Assembly: GCA_016711605.1 (NCBI GenBank)
Contig: JADJSS010000002.1
Location: 337,629 to 401,628, forward strand
Direction of reading: 5' to 3'
Length of the DNA stretch: 64,000 bases
From: Saprospirales bacterium
Lineage (GTDB): Bacteria; Bacteroidota; Bacteroidia; Chitinophagales; JADIYW01
Of the stretch, positions 1 to 10,200 are shown one piece after another. How positions within the stretch are numbered: position 1 is the first letter of the stretch; the number at the start of each line of letters is the position of its first letter. The position numbers and the translations under genes were made by a program. Below the pieces are notes generated by a model. That model ran no database searches. It was not told the DNA's origin and saw only the letters and a list, made by a program, of their open reading frames with translations.

Positions 1-537
1 TTAACAAACGAAAACACCATATTTATTAGAATAATTACTAACATTAGTTTATGTGCAAAACGTGTACTATTTGTGAATTAAAATTTAGCGTGTCAGTTTA
101 AAAAAAACTGTAAAAGAAATTCCACCAACAAACCGATTTATACCTAAACTGCAAACATAAAAACTGAACTAAATAACAAAATCATGTGTTTAAGATACAA
201 ACAAACTAGTATGGAAAAAGTAGTCAACTGAATGTTAGTTATAAGATATAAGTTGTAAGTTATAGGTTATAAATGCAAATAAAATCAAGTAGTTAATTAA
301 TAAGAAAAAGAAAATAAATAATGTTTGTAAGATGTGTATAAAAGCTTGTTCTAAAAAAACAATTTACTAAGAGACAATAACTAAAAACTATTTTTCCACG
401 AATTCACACACATAATAAATAGTAATAAAAAATTATTTAAACTTATTTATTTATTATACTCAACGGTTCATCTTAAAAAATTACGTTCAGTGAAATTTAA
501 AAATTCAGTTACCTTTGAAAAAATTAGTTCAAAAAAA
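1..537. other. gene-free AT-rich leader region
   Basis: No convincing ORF lies between the window edge and nadA. The stretch is AT-rich. It holds a weak hairpin (CAGTTT/AAACTG at 94-110) and a TAAGTTATAAG-type repeat patch at about 231-274, listed separately. I see no tRNA and no clear promoter consensus. Confidence 0.6.
231..274. repeat. TAAGTTATAAG-type short-repeat patch
   Basis: The patch is made of degenerate copies of AAGTTATA / GTTATAA. Bases 251-270 (AGTTGTAAGTTATAGGTTAT) recur exactly, as the reverse complement, at 51927-51946. Related TAAGTTATAAGT sequence lies at 28329-28340. This looks like a dispersed AT-rich repeat family of unknown function. Confidence 0.6.
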
Positions 538-1569
538 ATGCTTGTAAAAATGGAACAAAAATTCGATTTAAAAGAAAAAATTTCCGCGCTACCAACTCGT
601 GGTTTTCTCGATATCCACATCGATCCGACATTGGATTTATTTGCCGAAATTTCAAAATTAAAAAAAGAAAAAAACGCCGTTTTGCTGGCGCATTATTACC
701 AGGAAGCCGACATCCAGGATATTGCAGATTATATTGGCGACTCGCTACAATTAGCGCAAAAAGCTAAAGACACCACAGCAGATATTATTTTGTTTGCTGG
801 TGTGCATTTTATGGCAGAAACCGCAAAAATTTTAAATCCAACAAAAAAAGTTATTCTACCAGACCTAAATGCTGGTTGTAGTTTAGCTGATAGTTGTCCT
901 GCTGATGATTTTTCAGCATTCAAAAAAAAATTTCCCGGCTACGCCGTGGTTTCTTACATCAATTGCACGGCCGAAATTAAAGCACTGAGCGATTATATCG
1001 TTACTTCCAGCAACGCCGAATTTGTGGTGAATTCTATTCCGAAAGAGCAAGGTATTATTTTTGCTCCAGATAAAAACCTGGGTGCCTATCTTTCTAAAAA
1101 ACTAAACAGAGAAATGGTTTTGTGGAACGGATCGTGCATGGTACACGAAATTTTTTCACTCGAAAAAATTTCTAAATTAAAAGAAAAACATCCGAACGCC
1201 AAACTTATTTCACATCCAGAATGCGAAGCAGCTTTGTTAGATATTTCCGATTTTATTGGTTCCACCACTGGCTTGCTAAAATACACACAAACCGATGATG
1301 CACAAGAATATATTGTGGCTACTGAAACTGGTATTTTACACAAAATGATGCAGGCATCACCGCACAAAACATTTATACCAGCGCCGCCAAACAATGCCTG
1401 CGCCTGCAACGATTGTCCGCACATGAAACTCAACACACTGGAGAAAATATATTTGTGTTTGAAATACGAATTACCAGAATTATTAATGGACGAAGACTTA
1501 CGCATCCAAGCAAAAATTCCGATTGATAGAATGTTAGAAATCAGCGAAAAATCAGGTTTGAAAGGATAG
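538..1569 (+). CDS. nadA: Quinolinate synthase NadA
   Basis: NadA condenses iminoaspartate with dihydroxyacetone phosphate to quinolinate in de novo NAD synthesis, using a [4Fe-4S] cluster. The three expected cluster cysteine regions are visible: 'AGCSLADSC', 'NGSCMVHE' and the C-terminal 'CACNDCPHM'. The N-terminal 'LLAHYYQ' and 'GDSLQLA' motifs are also present. An in-frame GTG exists at 490, but ATG at 538 or 550 gives the usual family length of about 340 residues, so 538 is chosen and 550 is equally possible. nadB and nadC are not nearby. The gene is followed at once by a highly abnormal poly-A tract. Confidence 0.95.
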   Translation: MLVKMEQKFDLKEKISALPTRGFLDIHIDPTLDLFAEISKLKKEKNAVLLAHYYQEADIQDIADYIGDSLQLAQKAKDTTADIILFAGVHFMAETAKILNPTKKVILPDLNAGCSLADSCPADDFSAFKKKFPGYAVVSYINCTAEIKALSDYIVTSSNAEFVVNSIPKEQGIIFAPDKNLGAYLSKKLNREMVLWNGSCMVHEIFSLEKISKLKEKHPNAKLISHPECEAALLDISDFIGSTTGLLKYTQTDDAQEYIVATETGILHKMMQASPHKTFIPAPPNNACACNDCPHMKLNTLEKIYLCLKYELPELLMDEDLRIQAKIPIDRMLEISEKSGLKG

Positions 1570-1589
1570 AAAAAAAGAGAAACACTAGT

Positions 1590-2005
<416 letters not shown>

Positions 2006-2176
2006 AAAAATAAATTTGAAACTAAATAAAAATCGTCGAATATTTAATTTCAAACAATACTAATTCCAAATCCAATTAACAGATTTAACCGTTTAAATAA
2101 TCGAATAAATATTATTAGGAATGTTACTTACAATCTTGCCAAAAAGTTTAATTTTGTTTTATAAATAAAAAATTAT
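2006..2176. other. intergenic region with no recognised feature
   Basis: Ordinary AT-rich intergenic sequence between the poly-A tract and the next gene. I see no RNA gene or hairpin in it. Confidence 0.5.
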
Positions 2177-2236
2177 ATGAAAATATACACACTTATTTTC
2201 ACTTTTTTCAGCTGTAATAGTACTGGCTATGGATAA
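2177..2236 (+). other. out-of-frame lipoprotein-type signal peptide
   Basis: An ATG at 2177 opens a 19-codon frame. It reads a Lys-containing start, a hydrophobic stretch and 'TFFSC', like a lipoprotein signal with a lipobox cysteine, and then hits a stop. The next ORF starts at 2229 in another frame. One extra base near 2220-2230 would join the two into a lipoprotein. Confidence 0.5.
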
Positions 2237-3293
2237 TAATAATAAAAACGTATTAACCATACCAATAAAAGAGCACATTAAATTACTTCCAGAATACGCC
2301 AAAGGAGAAATAAAACAATATAAATATTCATCGGCAAAATATAAAATGGATAGCTTAGGTAAAATTGCGTTAGAAGATACTGTGCATGCTATTATTGAAA
2401 TTACAAATGAAATAAAAGCAAAAGATGGTTATTTATTAAAATGGAAATTTATAGAATATTTCAGAGATACTGCTCTAATGTCTATTGCAGAAAAACCTAG
2501 CCAAGCAGCACTGGATGCCACTATTCGACAAACGGTATTTAAAGTAAAATATGATAAAGACGCATCATTTGAAGAATTGATAAATGAAGACGAGATCGTA
2601 GAAATTATGAATAATAATAACGAAAAAGAAAAAGAACTTAAATCAAAACTCTCTTCTAAAAATAAAAAAGCAGATGAAATGTCGGATATGATGGTTGGAT
2701 TAATGCGATATAAAGTATTGGAAAAAGGATTATATCCAATTTTTAGTCAACTTTCTGTTTTGTATGGACATACTTACATCGAAGATTCATTAATTAGTAT
2801 GGATGAATTGGAAAAACAAGCAGAAGACGCATCAGAAATGGACGAGGTTTCAAAACTTTTAGCGAAATCATTAACTGGTGGAATGGAAAAAATTGGTGGT
2901 GCAAAAATGCAACTCGACAAACCAAACCAACGTATAAAAGTGCAACTAAACTCATCTGTTGACATGACCGAAATGCTAAAAAATATGTCTGGTTTGTTTT
3001 CTGGAATGGTAACCGAAATGGCAGGCGGAATTGCAGAAGCTTTTGGTACAGATACATTAACAAAAGAGCAACCAACCAAAGAAAAAATAAAGGAATCAAA
3101 AAAAGAAATCAAAAAAGAAGTTGAAAAAGCGTTTACAGATATGGAAATGAAAGTTTCACAACTAATATCTGGTGAATTTGATTATAAAAACAAACAGATT
3201 ATTTCTTTAAAACAACAAACTATTACGGAAGGAAAATCGGAAGGCAAAAATATGTTTGATAGCGCAACACTCTATTTTGATGTGCTAAAATAA
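2229..3293 (+). CDS. hypothetical protein, probable lipoprotein body (possible 5' frameshift)
   Basis: I do not recognise this 354-residue protein. It begins with a polar 'MDNNNKN' segment and is rich in Lys, Glu and Ile. It has a Met/Gly-rich stretch around residues 240-275 and a Lys/Glu-rich segment around 290-300. No membrane helix is visible. A lipoprotein-like signal peptide lies immediately upstream in another frame (2177), so the true product is probably an exported lipoprotein with its N-terminus lost to a one-base error. It converges with the 3299-3952 gene, 5 bases away. Confidence 0.7.
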   Translation: MDNNNKNVLTIPIKEHIKLLPEYAKGEIKQYKYSSAKYKMDSLGKIALEDTVHAIIEITNEIKAKDGYLLKWKFIEYFRDTALMSIAEKPSQAALDATIRQTVFKVKYDKDASFEELINEDEIVEIMNNNNEKEKELKSKLSSKNKKADEMSDMMVGLMRYKVLEKGLYPIFSQLSVLYGHTYIEDSLISMDELEKQAEDASEMDEVSKLLAKSLTGGMEKIGGAKMQLDKPNQRIKVQLNSSVDMTEMLKNMSGLFSGMVTEMAGGIAEAFGTDTLTKEQPTKEKIKESKKEIKKEVEKAFTDMEMKVSQLISGEFDYKNKQIISLKQQTITEGKSEGKNMFDSATLYFDVLK

Positions 3294-3298
3294 AAAAA

Positions 3299-3952
3299 TT
3301 ATTTTCGTACAAAAGGCAAAATATATCTAACCACCTTTGGTTTACCAGCTTCTATTGCAGGCAAAAATTTATCTATTTTTTTAATTGCAGCTAAAACTAA
3401 TTCTTCACATTCTTTGCAATTGGATTTTAATATTTTATAATCAGATAAATTACCTTTTTCGTCAATTGCAAACGATGCATAAATTCGGATATATTTATCA
3501 GCATCACTAGGTTTTGAATCTTTAGCAAGCGATACATTTTTTTCCATAAACTTCACCAACGCACCAGCACCACCAGGAAATTCAGCATTTCTATAACCTT
3601 TGCCTTGCGCATCATATGCTTTTAAAATGGAATCAGAACTTCTAAAAAAATCACACTTAAAAGCAGAATCTAATTTTAATTGAAATGCTTTGTTATAACA
3701 TGTTTTATATTGCAACGAAGTATCTTTCACAAACGCTTTGACAGGAACTTTTTTATAATAATCTTTTGTAATAACAAAATAATTAAACATATTTGAAACC
3801 ATTCTGCTTGGTGTAAAAAATCCCATTTCATTTCTATTAAATTGAACTTTCATACTATCTTTTGCTGCTTTACAAGAAGTTGCATCTTCTGCAAAATTTT
3901 TAGTTGCTAAAAAAAGCAGACAACAAAAAAGCGTAATTATTTTTGAATACAT
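3299..3952 (-). CDS. exported TonB-C-terminal-like protein
   Basis: The 217-residue protein starts with a Sec-type signal peptide ('IITLFCCLLFLATKNFA'). Its C-terminal 80 residues look like the TonB C-terminal fold common in Bacteroidota: 'FPGGAGALVKFMEKN', 'FAIDEKGNLSDYKILKS' and a final 'VVRYILPFVRK'. There is no N-terminal anchor beyond the signal and no proline-rich spacer, so it is probably a free periplasmic TonB-C-like protein and not an energy-transducing TonB. The middle region (residues 30-130) is unrecognised. Confidence 0.75.
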   Translation of the reverse strand: MYSKIITLFCCLLFLATKNFAEDATSCKAAKDSMKVQFNRNEMGFFTPSRMVSNMFNYFVITKDYYKKVPVKAFVKDTSLQYKTCYNKAFQLKLDSAFKCDFFRSSDSILKAYDAQGKGYRNAEFPGGAGALVKFMEKNVSLAKDSKPSDADKYIRIYASFAIDEKGNLSDYKILKSNCKECEELVLAAIKKIDKFLPAIEAGKPKVVRYILPFVRK

Positions 3953-3982
3953 GTTTTTCTTTATTTTTGTTGATTATATTTA

Positions 3983-4363
3983 TTATCGCACAGCTATACA
4001 AGATATTTCAATATTGGCATTTTTTGGCAACACACTTACTTCTACGGTTTCGCGCGCTGGTGGATTTGATTTGAAATATTTACCATAAACTTCATTCACT
4101 TTCGGAAAATCTCGCATATCAGACAGAAAAATTGAACATTTTACCACATTCGAAAAATCCATTTCTGCTTCTTCTAAAATCGCTAATAAATTTTGCATCA
4201 CTTGCTCGGTTTCCGTTTCTATACTGTCTTTTATTAAAGTACCAGAAAACGGATCTATTGGAATTTGTCCAGACACAAACAACATACCATTAATATAAAC
4301 TGCTTGCGAATATGGACCAATCGGTTCTGGTGCATCATCTGTATAAATTATTTTGCGTGCCAT
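3983..4363 (-). CDS. ridA: RidA family enamine/imine deaminase
   Basis: RidA (YjgF/YER057c/UK114) proteins hydrolyse reactive 2-aminoacrylate-type imines released by PLP enzymes. The length of 126 residues is typical. Recognisable segments are 'APEPIGPYSQAV', 'LFVSGQIPIDP', 'VVKCSIFLSDM' and 'PPARETVEVSVLPKNANIEI', which contains the conserved substrate-binding Arg. It is cytoplasmic, apparently a stand-alone gene, and complete. Confidence 0.93.
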   Translation of the reverse strand: MARKIIYTDDAPEPIGPYSQAVYINGMLFVSGQIPIDPFSGTLIKDSIETETEQVMQNLLAILEEAEMDFSNVVKCSIFLSDMRDFPKVNEVYGKYFKSNPPARETVEVSVLPKNANIEISCIAVR

Positions 4364-4426
4364 ATAACTTGTAAAAGTAAAAAATTAATCTAAGTTAAAA
4401 TGTGAAGGATTCTTAAGAAATCAAAT

Positions 4427-5167
4427 CTATTTTTCTTCCTTTTTTTTGTAAATAGAATCGATGTACCACATTTCGTTTTTGAAGATAAATTCTACAATAG
4501 CGAGTTTGGTTGGTTCGTCATATTTTGAAAACAAAGCGTATCCTTTTTCTAATAAACCACGTCCTAATTTAATTCCATCAACATCAGCAGCTGGATAGGT
4601 ATTTGGTTTTTTTTCCATCGTTTCAATCACATTATCTAAAATGGCTAATGTCTTTTTTAGTAAAACGGTATTCACCATAGCACCAAATAAACCTTTCACA
4701 TCACCAATAAATTTTTCTACTTCTTCGCGTGGCAATTGATACATGGTATCTTCAAAATCTTCATCAGAAATTGGTGGTAAAATGCCATTTTTATTAGCAA
4801 TTTCAGCCATTGAAAGTTCAAAATTTTTAGCACCCATAAAAGAATCGAGTGCGCCAAAACCAGCTTTCAAAGCTTGCATAAAATGCCTGCCAAATTTAAA
4901 AACAGCACCAGCCATATTGCCAAACAAACCCCAAATTTTTTTCGGTGAACGCACATATTCAGCTAAATTACTAAATGCGTCTTCTAATTGCTTGCGCTCA
5001 GTTGCTGGTGGATAAATGGTATTTAAAAAATAATTTTTTACTTCAGCAATAGTTTCTTCACTGATAGACGAAGGAATATCAAAACGTTGAGTAAGTTCAA
5101 CATAATTATATCGCTTCTCAATCATTTCGCGAAACTTATCAATAATATGATCGTCTTTGGTTAGCAT
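4427..5167 (-). CDS. hypothetical protein linked to a DUF445 gene
   Basis: The family of this 246-residue protein is unknown to me. It is mainly helical in character and has no signal peptide. A Gly/Phe-rich amphipathic region ('LFGNMAGAVFKFGRHFMQALKAGFGALDSFMGAKNF', residues ~83-118) could associate with membrane. It lies 43 bases downstream of, and on the same strand as, the DUF445 membrane protein, so the two are probably co-transcribed and may work together. No catalytic motif is visible. Confidence 0.75.
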   Translation of the reverse strand: MLTKDDHIIDKFREMIEKRYNYVELTQRFDIPSSISEETIAEVKNYFLNTIYPPATERKQLEDAFSNLAEYVRSPKKIWGLFGNMAGAVFKFGRHFMQALKAGFGALDSFMGAKNFELSMAEIANKNGILPPISDEDFEDTMYQLPREEVEKFIGDVKGLFGAMVNTVLLKKTLAILDNVIETMEKKPNTYPAADVDGIKLGRGLLEKGYALFSKYDEPTKLAIVEFIFKNEMWYIDSIYKKKEEK

Positions 5168-5210
5168 ATATTAAAAATAAAGTTTTAAAAATAAAAGTAT
5201 TTTTTAAAAT

Positions 5211-6449
5211 TTAAGCATGCAATACAAAATGTTCCATAAGTAGTACCTGTAATTCACCAACCATAAAACCTAAAACAGCACCAACAGTAATCAAAATCCA
5301 TTCGTCTTGTTTAAATGCTGGACGCAACACACCTTCGAATTCTTCTGGCGTCAATTCCTGCATTTTTGTTACTAAAGTGTTTTGAATATCCATCGCATCT
5401 TCTGCATATTTTTCCATGTGTTTTAATGCAGCTGGCAATTGTTCTACCATTCTGTCAGTAATGGCATCTTTCATGTTTTTATATTTAGAAGAACCAACTG
5501 CAAATACTACTACAGGTTTCAGCACACCAGCTTGCTCATCTACCATTTTCTGCACATTTTGCTGAATCATCGTAAATAAATTATCTGATAATTTTCCTTT
5601 CAGAATTGATTCAATCATATTGCTTGGCGTCAATACTTCTTTTGCAATTAAAGCACCATAAGCAGAGGCAACTTCTTTTTGTCGCTTGAAAAACAAACCT
5701 TGCCATTTAAAAATTCCTAAATATTTTTTTTCTTCTTTCGGATCAAAAATCATTTTCAGCGCCAACCAATCGGTGAACCAACCAGTAAATAAACCGAAAA
5801 TTGGCATAATCAACGGTTCTTGCGTCAGCATCCAAACAATCATTTGCACCAAACCAATCAGAAAACCAAAATAAATTCCTGAATTGCGAATAAAATCAAA
5901 TTCCTTTTCACCAGATTCTAAAAATATTTTATTCAATAACTTTTTATCTTTGGTAAGATTGGTAATCACCATATCTTTTAAATCAAACACTTCATCCAGA
6001 TTATCTTTGGTTTGTTCCATCAGTTTTGCCACCATGTCAGGCGATTCTTGCTGAATACGTTTGATCAATAACTTCTTTACATTTTCCGGAATACTTTCCC
6101 AAAGTCCTGGCTGATAATGGCTCATTACTTCGTGCGTAATTTTTTCCACGATTGGCAACATCGGCTTTTCCAGTTCTTCAGCCACGCGCTTTGGATCTAA
6201 ACGCGCAAATATTTCTTTTGGTGTAATTAAGCGCGATGTCAACGTATCGCAAGCAATGGCACTCATGATAGCTGCTTTGCGAGGAATGATACCTTGCCAA
6301 CCGAGAAATGGTTTGATACCGAAAAATTCGAGCGGCTCAAACATCATTTTGATGGCCACTATTTTTGTTGCATAACCGATAATGGAAGCAATAATCGGCA
6401 TTGATAAATATAGCCACCAATGTTCTTTGAAATCAGCAAACGTAATCAT
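5211..6449 (-). CDS. DUF445 (YheB-like) membrane protein
   Basis: This is a DUF445 family protein of about 412 residues and uncharacterised function. Hydrophobic segments occur near the start ('LSMPIIASIIGYATKIVAI'), in the middle ('FGFLIGLVQMIVWMLTQ' and 'PIFGLFTGWFTDWLALK') and at the C-terminus ('ILITVGAVLGFMVGELQ'). Two repeats of the family signature carry Lys and Met before a 'FxP' element ('KMMFEP' and 'KMIFDP'), each followed by 'LGWQG'- or 'FKWQG'-like sequence. The start is the ATG at 6449; an upstream in-frame ATG at 6467 would add six residues. It heads a two-gene unit with the 4427-5167 gene. Confidence 0.87.
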   Translation of the reverse strand: MITFADFKEHWWLYLSMPIIASIIGYATKIVAIKMMFEPLEFFGIKPFLGWQGIIPRKAAIMSAIACDTLTSRLITPKEIFARLDPKRVAEELEKPMLPIVEKITHEVMSHYQPGLWESIPENVKKLLIKRIQQESPDMVAKLMEQTKDNLDEVFDLKDMVITNLTKDKKLLNKIFLESGEKEFDFIRNSGIYFGFLIGLVQMIVWMLTQEPLIMPIFGLFTGWFTDWLALKMIFDPKEEKKYLGIFKWQGLFFKRQKEVASAYGALIAKEVLTPSNMIESILKGKLSDNLFTMIQQNVQKMVDEQAGVLKPVVVFAVGSSKYKNMKDAITDRMVEQLPAALKHMEKYAEDAMDIQNTLVTKMQELTPEEFEGVLRPAFKQDEWILITVGAVLGFMVGELQVLLMEHFVLHA

Positions 6450-6585
6450 TTTAAATAAAAATACCATAGACAGAAATTATGAATTACGAATATCGAAATT
6501 CTACTGCTGAATAACGAATTTATGTAATAGAAAATGAAGATTTGGTGTTTTTATGGAGATGTATATATTAATAATTCCAGAAAAT

Positions 6586-7188
6586 CTATTTGTCTTTTAG
6601 AATGGCGTTTAATTTTAATTGATAATAGTTATCAAAAATATTTTGTATTGTAAGGTTGTTTTGTTCCAAGAAATCAATGTTTGATAAAATACTGATTAAA
6701 TATTGATCTGTGTTTTTGATAGCATTGATTCCAATTTCATTAAATTCACCAGCAGCCACACCATCTTTATAAAATTGATTTCCAATTTCAGAAAAAGTTT
6801 TATTTATATTTTTGATTTCTTGCCAAATAGTTGGATGATATTGAATAATATCTTTTAAAAAAGAGATGGAAATATTTGAGTAGAATTTTGAAAAAGCAGC
6901 AATAAAATCTATATATCTTTGTTTATATGTAATTTTATTTTGGTGTATTATTTCTTTAATTAGGTTAATTTCATTAACAAAAGCATCAAAAACAGCATCT
7001 ACCATTTCGTCTTTATTAGAAAAATACTGATATAGTGTAGATTTACTGATTCCAATTTCTGTAGCAATTGCATCCATGGTATATTTTGAAGTTCCGTGTT
7101 TAGAAAAAACTAATTTTAATTTTGAAACAATTTCGTCTAGTTTCTTTTTATTTTTTATTCTAATTTTATCGCTACTTTTTCTACCCAT
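6586..7188 (-). CDS. TetR/AcrR-family transcriptional regulator
   Basis: The 200-residue protein has an N-terminal TetR DNA-binding domain. The recognition helix region reads 'IATEIGISKSTLYQYFSNKD', followed by the usual 'MVDAVFDAF'. The C-terminal ligand-binding domain is divergent, so the effector and targets cannot be inferred. It is divergent from mfd, with about 110 bases between the two starts, so the shared intergenic region may carry its operator. No obvious palindrome stood out there. Confidence 0.9.
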   Translation of the reverse strand: MGRKSSDKIRIKNKKKLDEIVSKLKLVFSKHGTSKYTMDAIATEIGISKSTLYQYFSNKDEMVDAVFDAFVNEINLIKEIIHQNKITYKQRYIDFIAAFSKFYSNISISFLKDIIQYHPTIWQEIKNINKTFSEIGNQFYKDGVAAGEFNEIGINAIKNTDQYLISILSNIDFLEQNNLTIQNIFDNYYQLKLNAILKDK

Positions 7189-7275
7189 TTAATAATCATT
7201 CTTTTCTAAAAATAACAAATAATTTGATACTATAAAGTAATAGTTTCATGAACAAATAAAACCAATCAAATATTG

Positions 7276-7283
7276 TATGTTTG
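7276..7283 (+). promoter_or_regulatory. TAnnTTTG -7 element upstream of mfd
   Basis: TATGTTTG matches the Bacteroidota -7 consensus and lies 16 bases before the mfd ATG at 7299. This supports ATG 7299 over the TTG at 7281 as the start. No clear -33 TTG at the usual spacing was found. Confidence 0.6.
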
Positions 7284-7298
7284 CATTTTATTTTAGCA

Positions 7299-10200
7299 AT
7301 GGATTTGCAGCAACTTTTGTTTTTGTTTCGCGATGATAAGCGAACACAGGAACTCATTCAACAACTAGAAATTCCGCAAGCACGTGTATTGCTGCGTAAT
7401 ACTATTGGCGCTTCACCAGCTTTTATTGCTTCTTCGCTGTTTTTATTGACTGATTTCACTCAAGTAATTATTTGCAACGACGCAGATGATGCACAATACT
7501 TTCAGAATGATTTGCAGGTTTTGTTAGATAAAAAAGAGATTCTTTTTTTGCCATCTTCTTATAAAAAGCAACACAGCTTTGCTGAACAAAGCAACAACAA
7601 TATTTTGTTGCGTGCGCAAACTTTAAATGCATTGATGAATGCGAAAAAAGGTGGCGAAATCATTGTAACATTTCCGGAAGCACTTCAGGAATTATTAGTT
7701 AGAAAAGAAAAACTGCGCGAACATACGTTGTTCTTAAAAACTGGTGAAAAAATCGACATAGACTTTATGCTGGATTTGTTGATTGAATATGGTTTCAATA
7801 GAACTGATTTTGTGTATGAACCAGGTGAGTTCTCTATTCGTGGAGGCATCATCGATGTGTTTTCTTTTGGTAACGAATATCCGTATCGTATTGAGTTATT
7901 TGACAACGAAGTGGAAAGTTTGCGCACATTTGAACCAGAAACACAATTGTCTTTACGCAAGATTTCTGAGTTAACAATTATTCCAAATATCAACGAACAT
8001 TTTACAAAAGAAACGGTTGCTACTTTGTTTGATTTTTTACCAGAAAAAACAATATTATGGTTTAAAGATGTTGGTTTTTTTAAAGAGCTGATTGAAAAAC
8101 AATACGACAAAGCACTCGACGAATATGACAAACTAAAATCATCGAAAATAAAAGAACATCATTTTCTGAATAAAACATTGAATGAAATTTTTATTGCACC
8201 AGATGATTTATTGAAAGAAATTGAAAAGCATAGTATCATTTTATTGAGAAATGAAAAAGAGCTGAATCATACTAAAGAAATTGTTTACAATCAACAGTCA
8301 CAACCATCATTCGGAAGAAATTTTGATTTACTGATTCAGGATTTAAAACAACATCAAACCAATCATTTTCAGAAATTTATTTTTGCTGAAAATCCTAGAC
8401 AAATAGAGCGTTTCCAGCACATTTTTGCGGATAAAAATGCCGACATCAAATTCCATCCAATTTACGAATCGTTGTCGCAAGGTTTTATCGATACTAATTT
8501 AGAAATTACCTGTTATACAGATCATCAGATTTTTGATCGCTATCATAAATACAAAACAAAATCTGGTTTCAATCGCAACAAAGCCATTTCCATTCGCCAA
8601 TTGAAAGATTTAAATCCAGGCGATTATGTTACACATATTGATCATGGTGTTGGAAAATTTTCTGGTTTGGAAAAAGTTACGGTAAACGGTCAAACGCAGG
8701 AAATGGTTCGGTTGATTTATAAAGATCAGGATTTGTTGTATGTCAACATCAATTCATTACATAAAATCACCAAATATTCTGGCAAAGAAGGACACGAGCC
8801 AAAAGTAAATAAACTCGGTTCTGATGCTTGGACAAATCTTAAAAACAAAACGAAAAAGAAAGTAAAAGACATTGCTGCAGAATTGATAAAATTATATGCA
8901 CAGCGAAAATTAGCACCAGGTTTTGCTTTTTCAAAAGATACTTATTTGCAAGATGAACTCGAAGCTAGTTTTATGTATGAAGACACGCCAGACCAAGTAA
9001 AAGCTACTGCTGACGTGAAAGCTGATATGGAAAAACCGCATCCAATGGATCGATTAATTTGTGGTGATGTTGGTTTTGGAAAAACAGAAATTGCGATTCG
9101 TGCTGCATACAAAGCTGTGGTTGATAGAAAGCAAGTAGCAATCTTGGTTCCAACAACAATTCTTGCTTGGCAACATTATAAAACATTTTTTGCGCGCTTA
9201 AAAGAACAAGGTGTTCAGGTTGATTTTCTGAATCGTTTTAAATCAGCCAAAGAAAAAAAAGAAACATTAGAAAAAGCATCGCAAGGAAAAATTGATATTT
9301 TAATTGGAACACATGCGTTGTTGAATAAAGAATTAAAATTTAAAGATTTAGGTTTATTAATCATTGATGAAGAACAAAAATTTGGTGTTTCTGCAAAAGA
9401 AAAATTACGTCATTTTTCAGCTAACGTCGATACATTGACGCTGACCGCAACACCAATACCAAGAACACTAAAATTCTCGTTAATGGGTGCGCGCGATATG
9501 TCGAACATCATGACACCACCAACCAACAGAATACCAATAACTACTGAAGTTCGCACGTTTGATGTGGAATTTATAAAAGAAGCGATTGAGTTTGAAGTAT
9601 ATCGCGGTGGACAAGTTTATTTTGTGCATAATCGTGTGAAAGACTTGCATGAATTGGAAACGGTTTTGCGAAAATTAATTCCTGATGTTTCCATTCGCAC
9701 GGCACACGGACAACTCGAAGGCGATCAACTCGAAGAAATTATGCTGGAATTTATCAATGGTGAATTCGATGTGTTGTTATCAACGAATATTGTGGAAAGC
9801 GGTTTGGATATTCCAAACGCAAATACCATAATTATAAATAACGCAAACAATTTTGGCTTGAGTGACTTGCATCAGTTGCGCGGTCGTGTTGGTCGTTCTA
9901 ATAAAAAAGCATTTTGTTATTTAGTGGCGCCACCAAAATCTGTGATGACTGATGAAGCACGAAAACGCCTGCAAACACTGGAAGAATTTTCGGATTTAGG
10001 TTCTGGTTTTCAGATTGCATTGCGCGATATGGATATTCGTGGTGCTGGCAATTTATTAGGTGGTGAACAAAGTGGTTTTATTGCTGATATTGGTTATGAA
10101 ATGTATCATAAAATTTTAGATGAAGCGATACAAGAATTGAAATACACTGATTTTAAAGAGGTATTCAAAGACCAAATTCAAGAACAAAAACAATTTGTGT

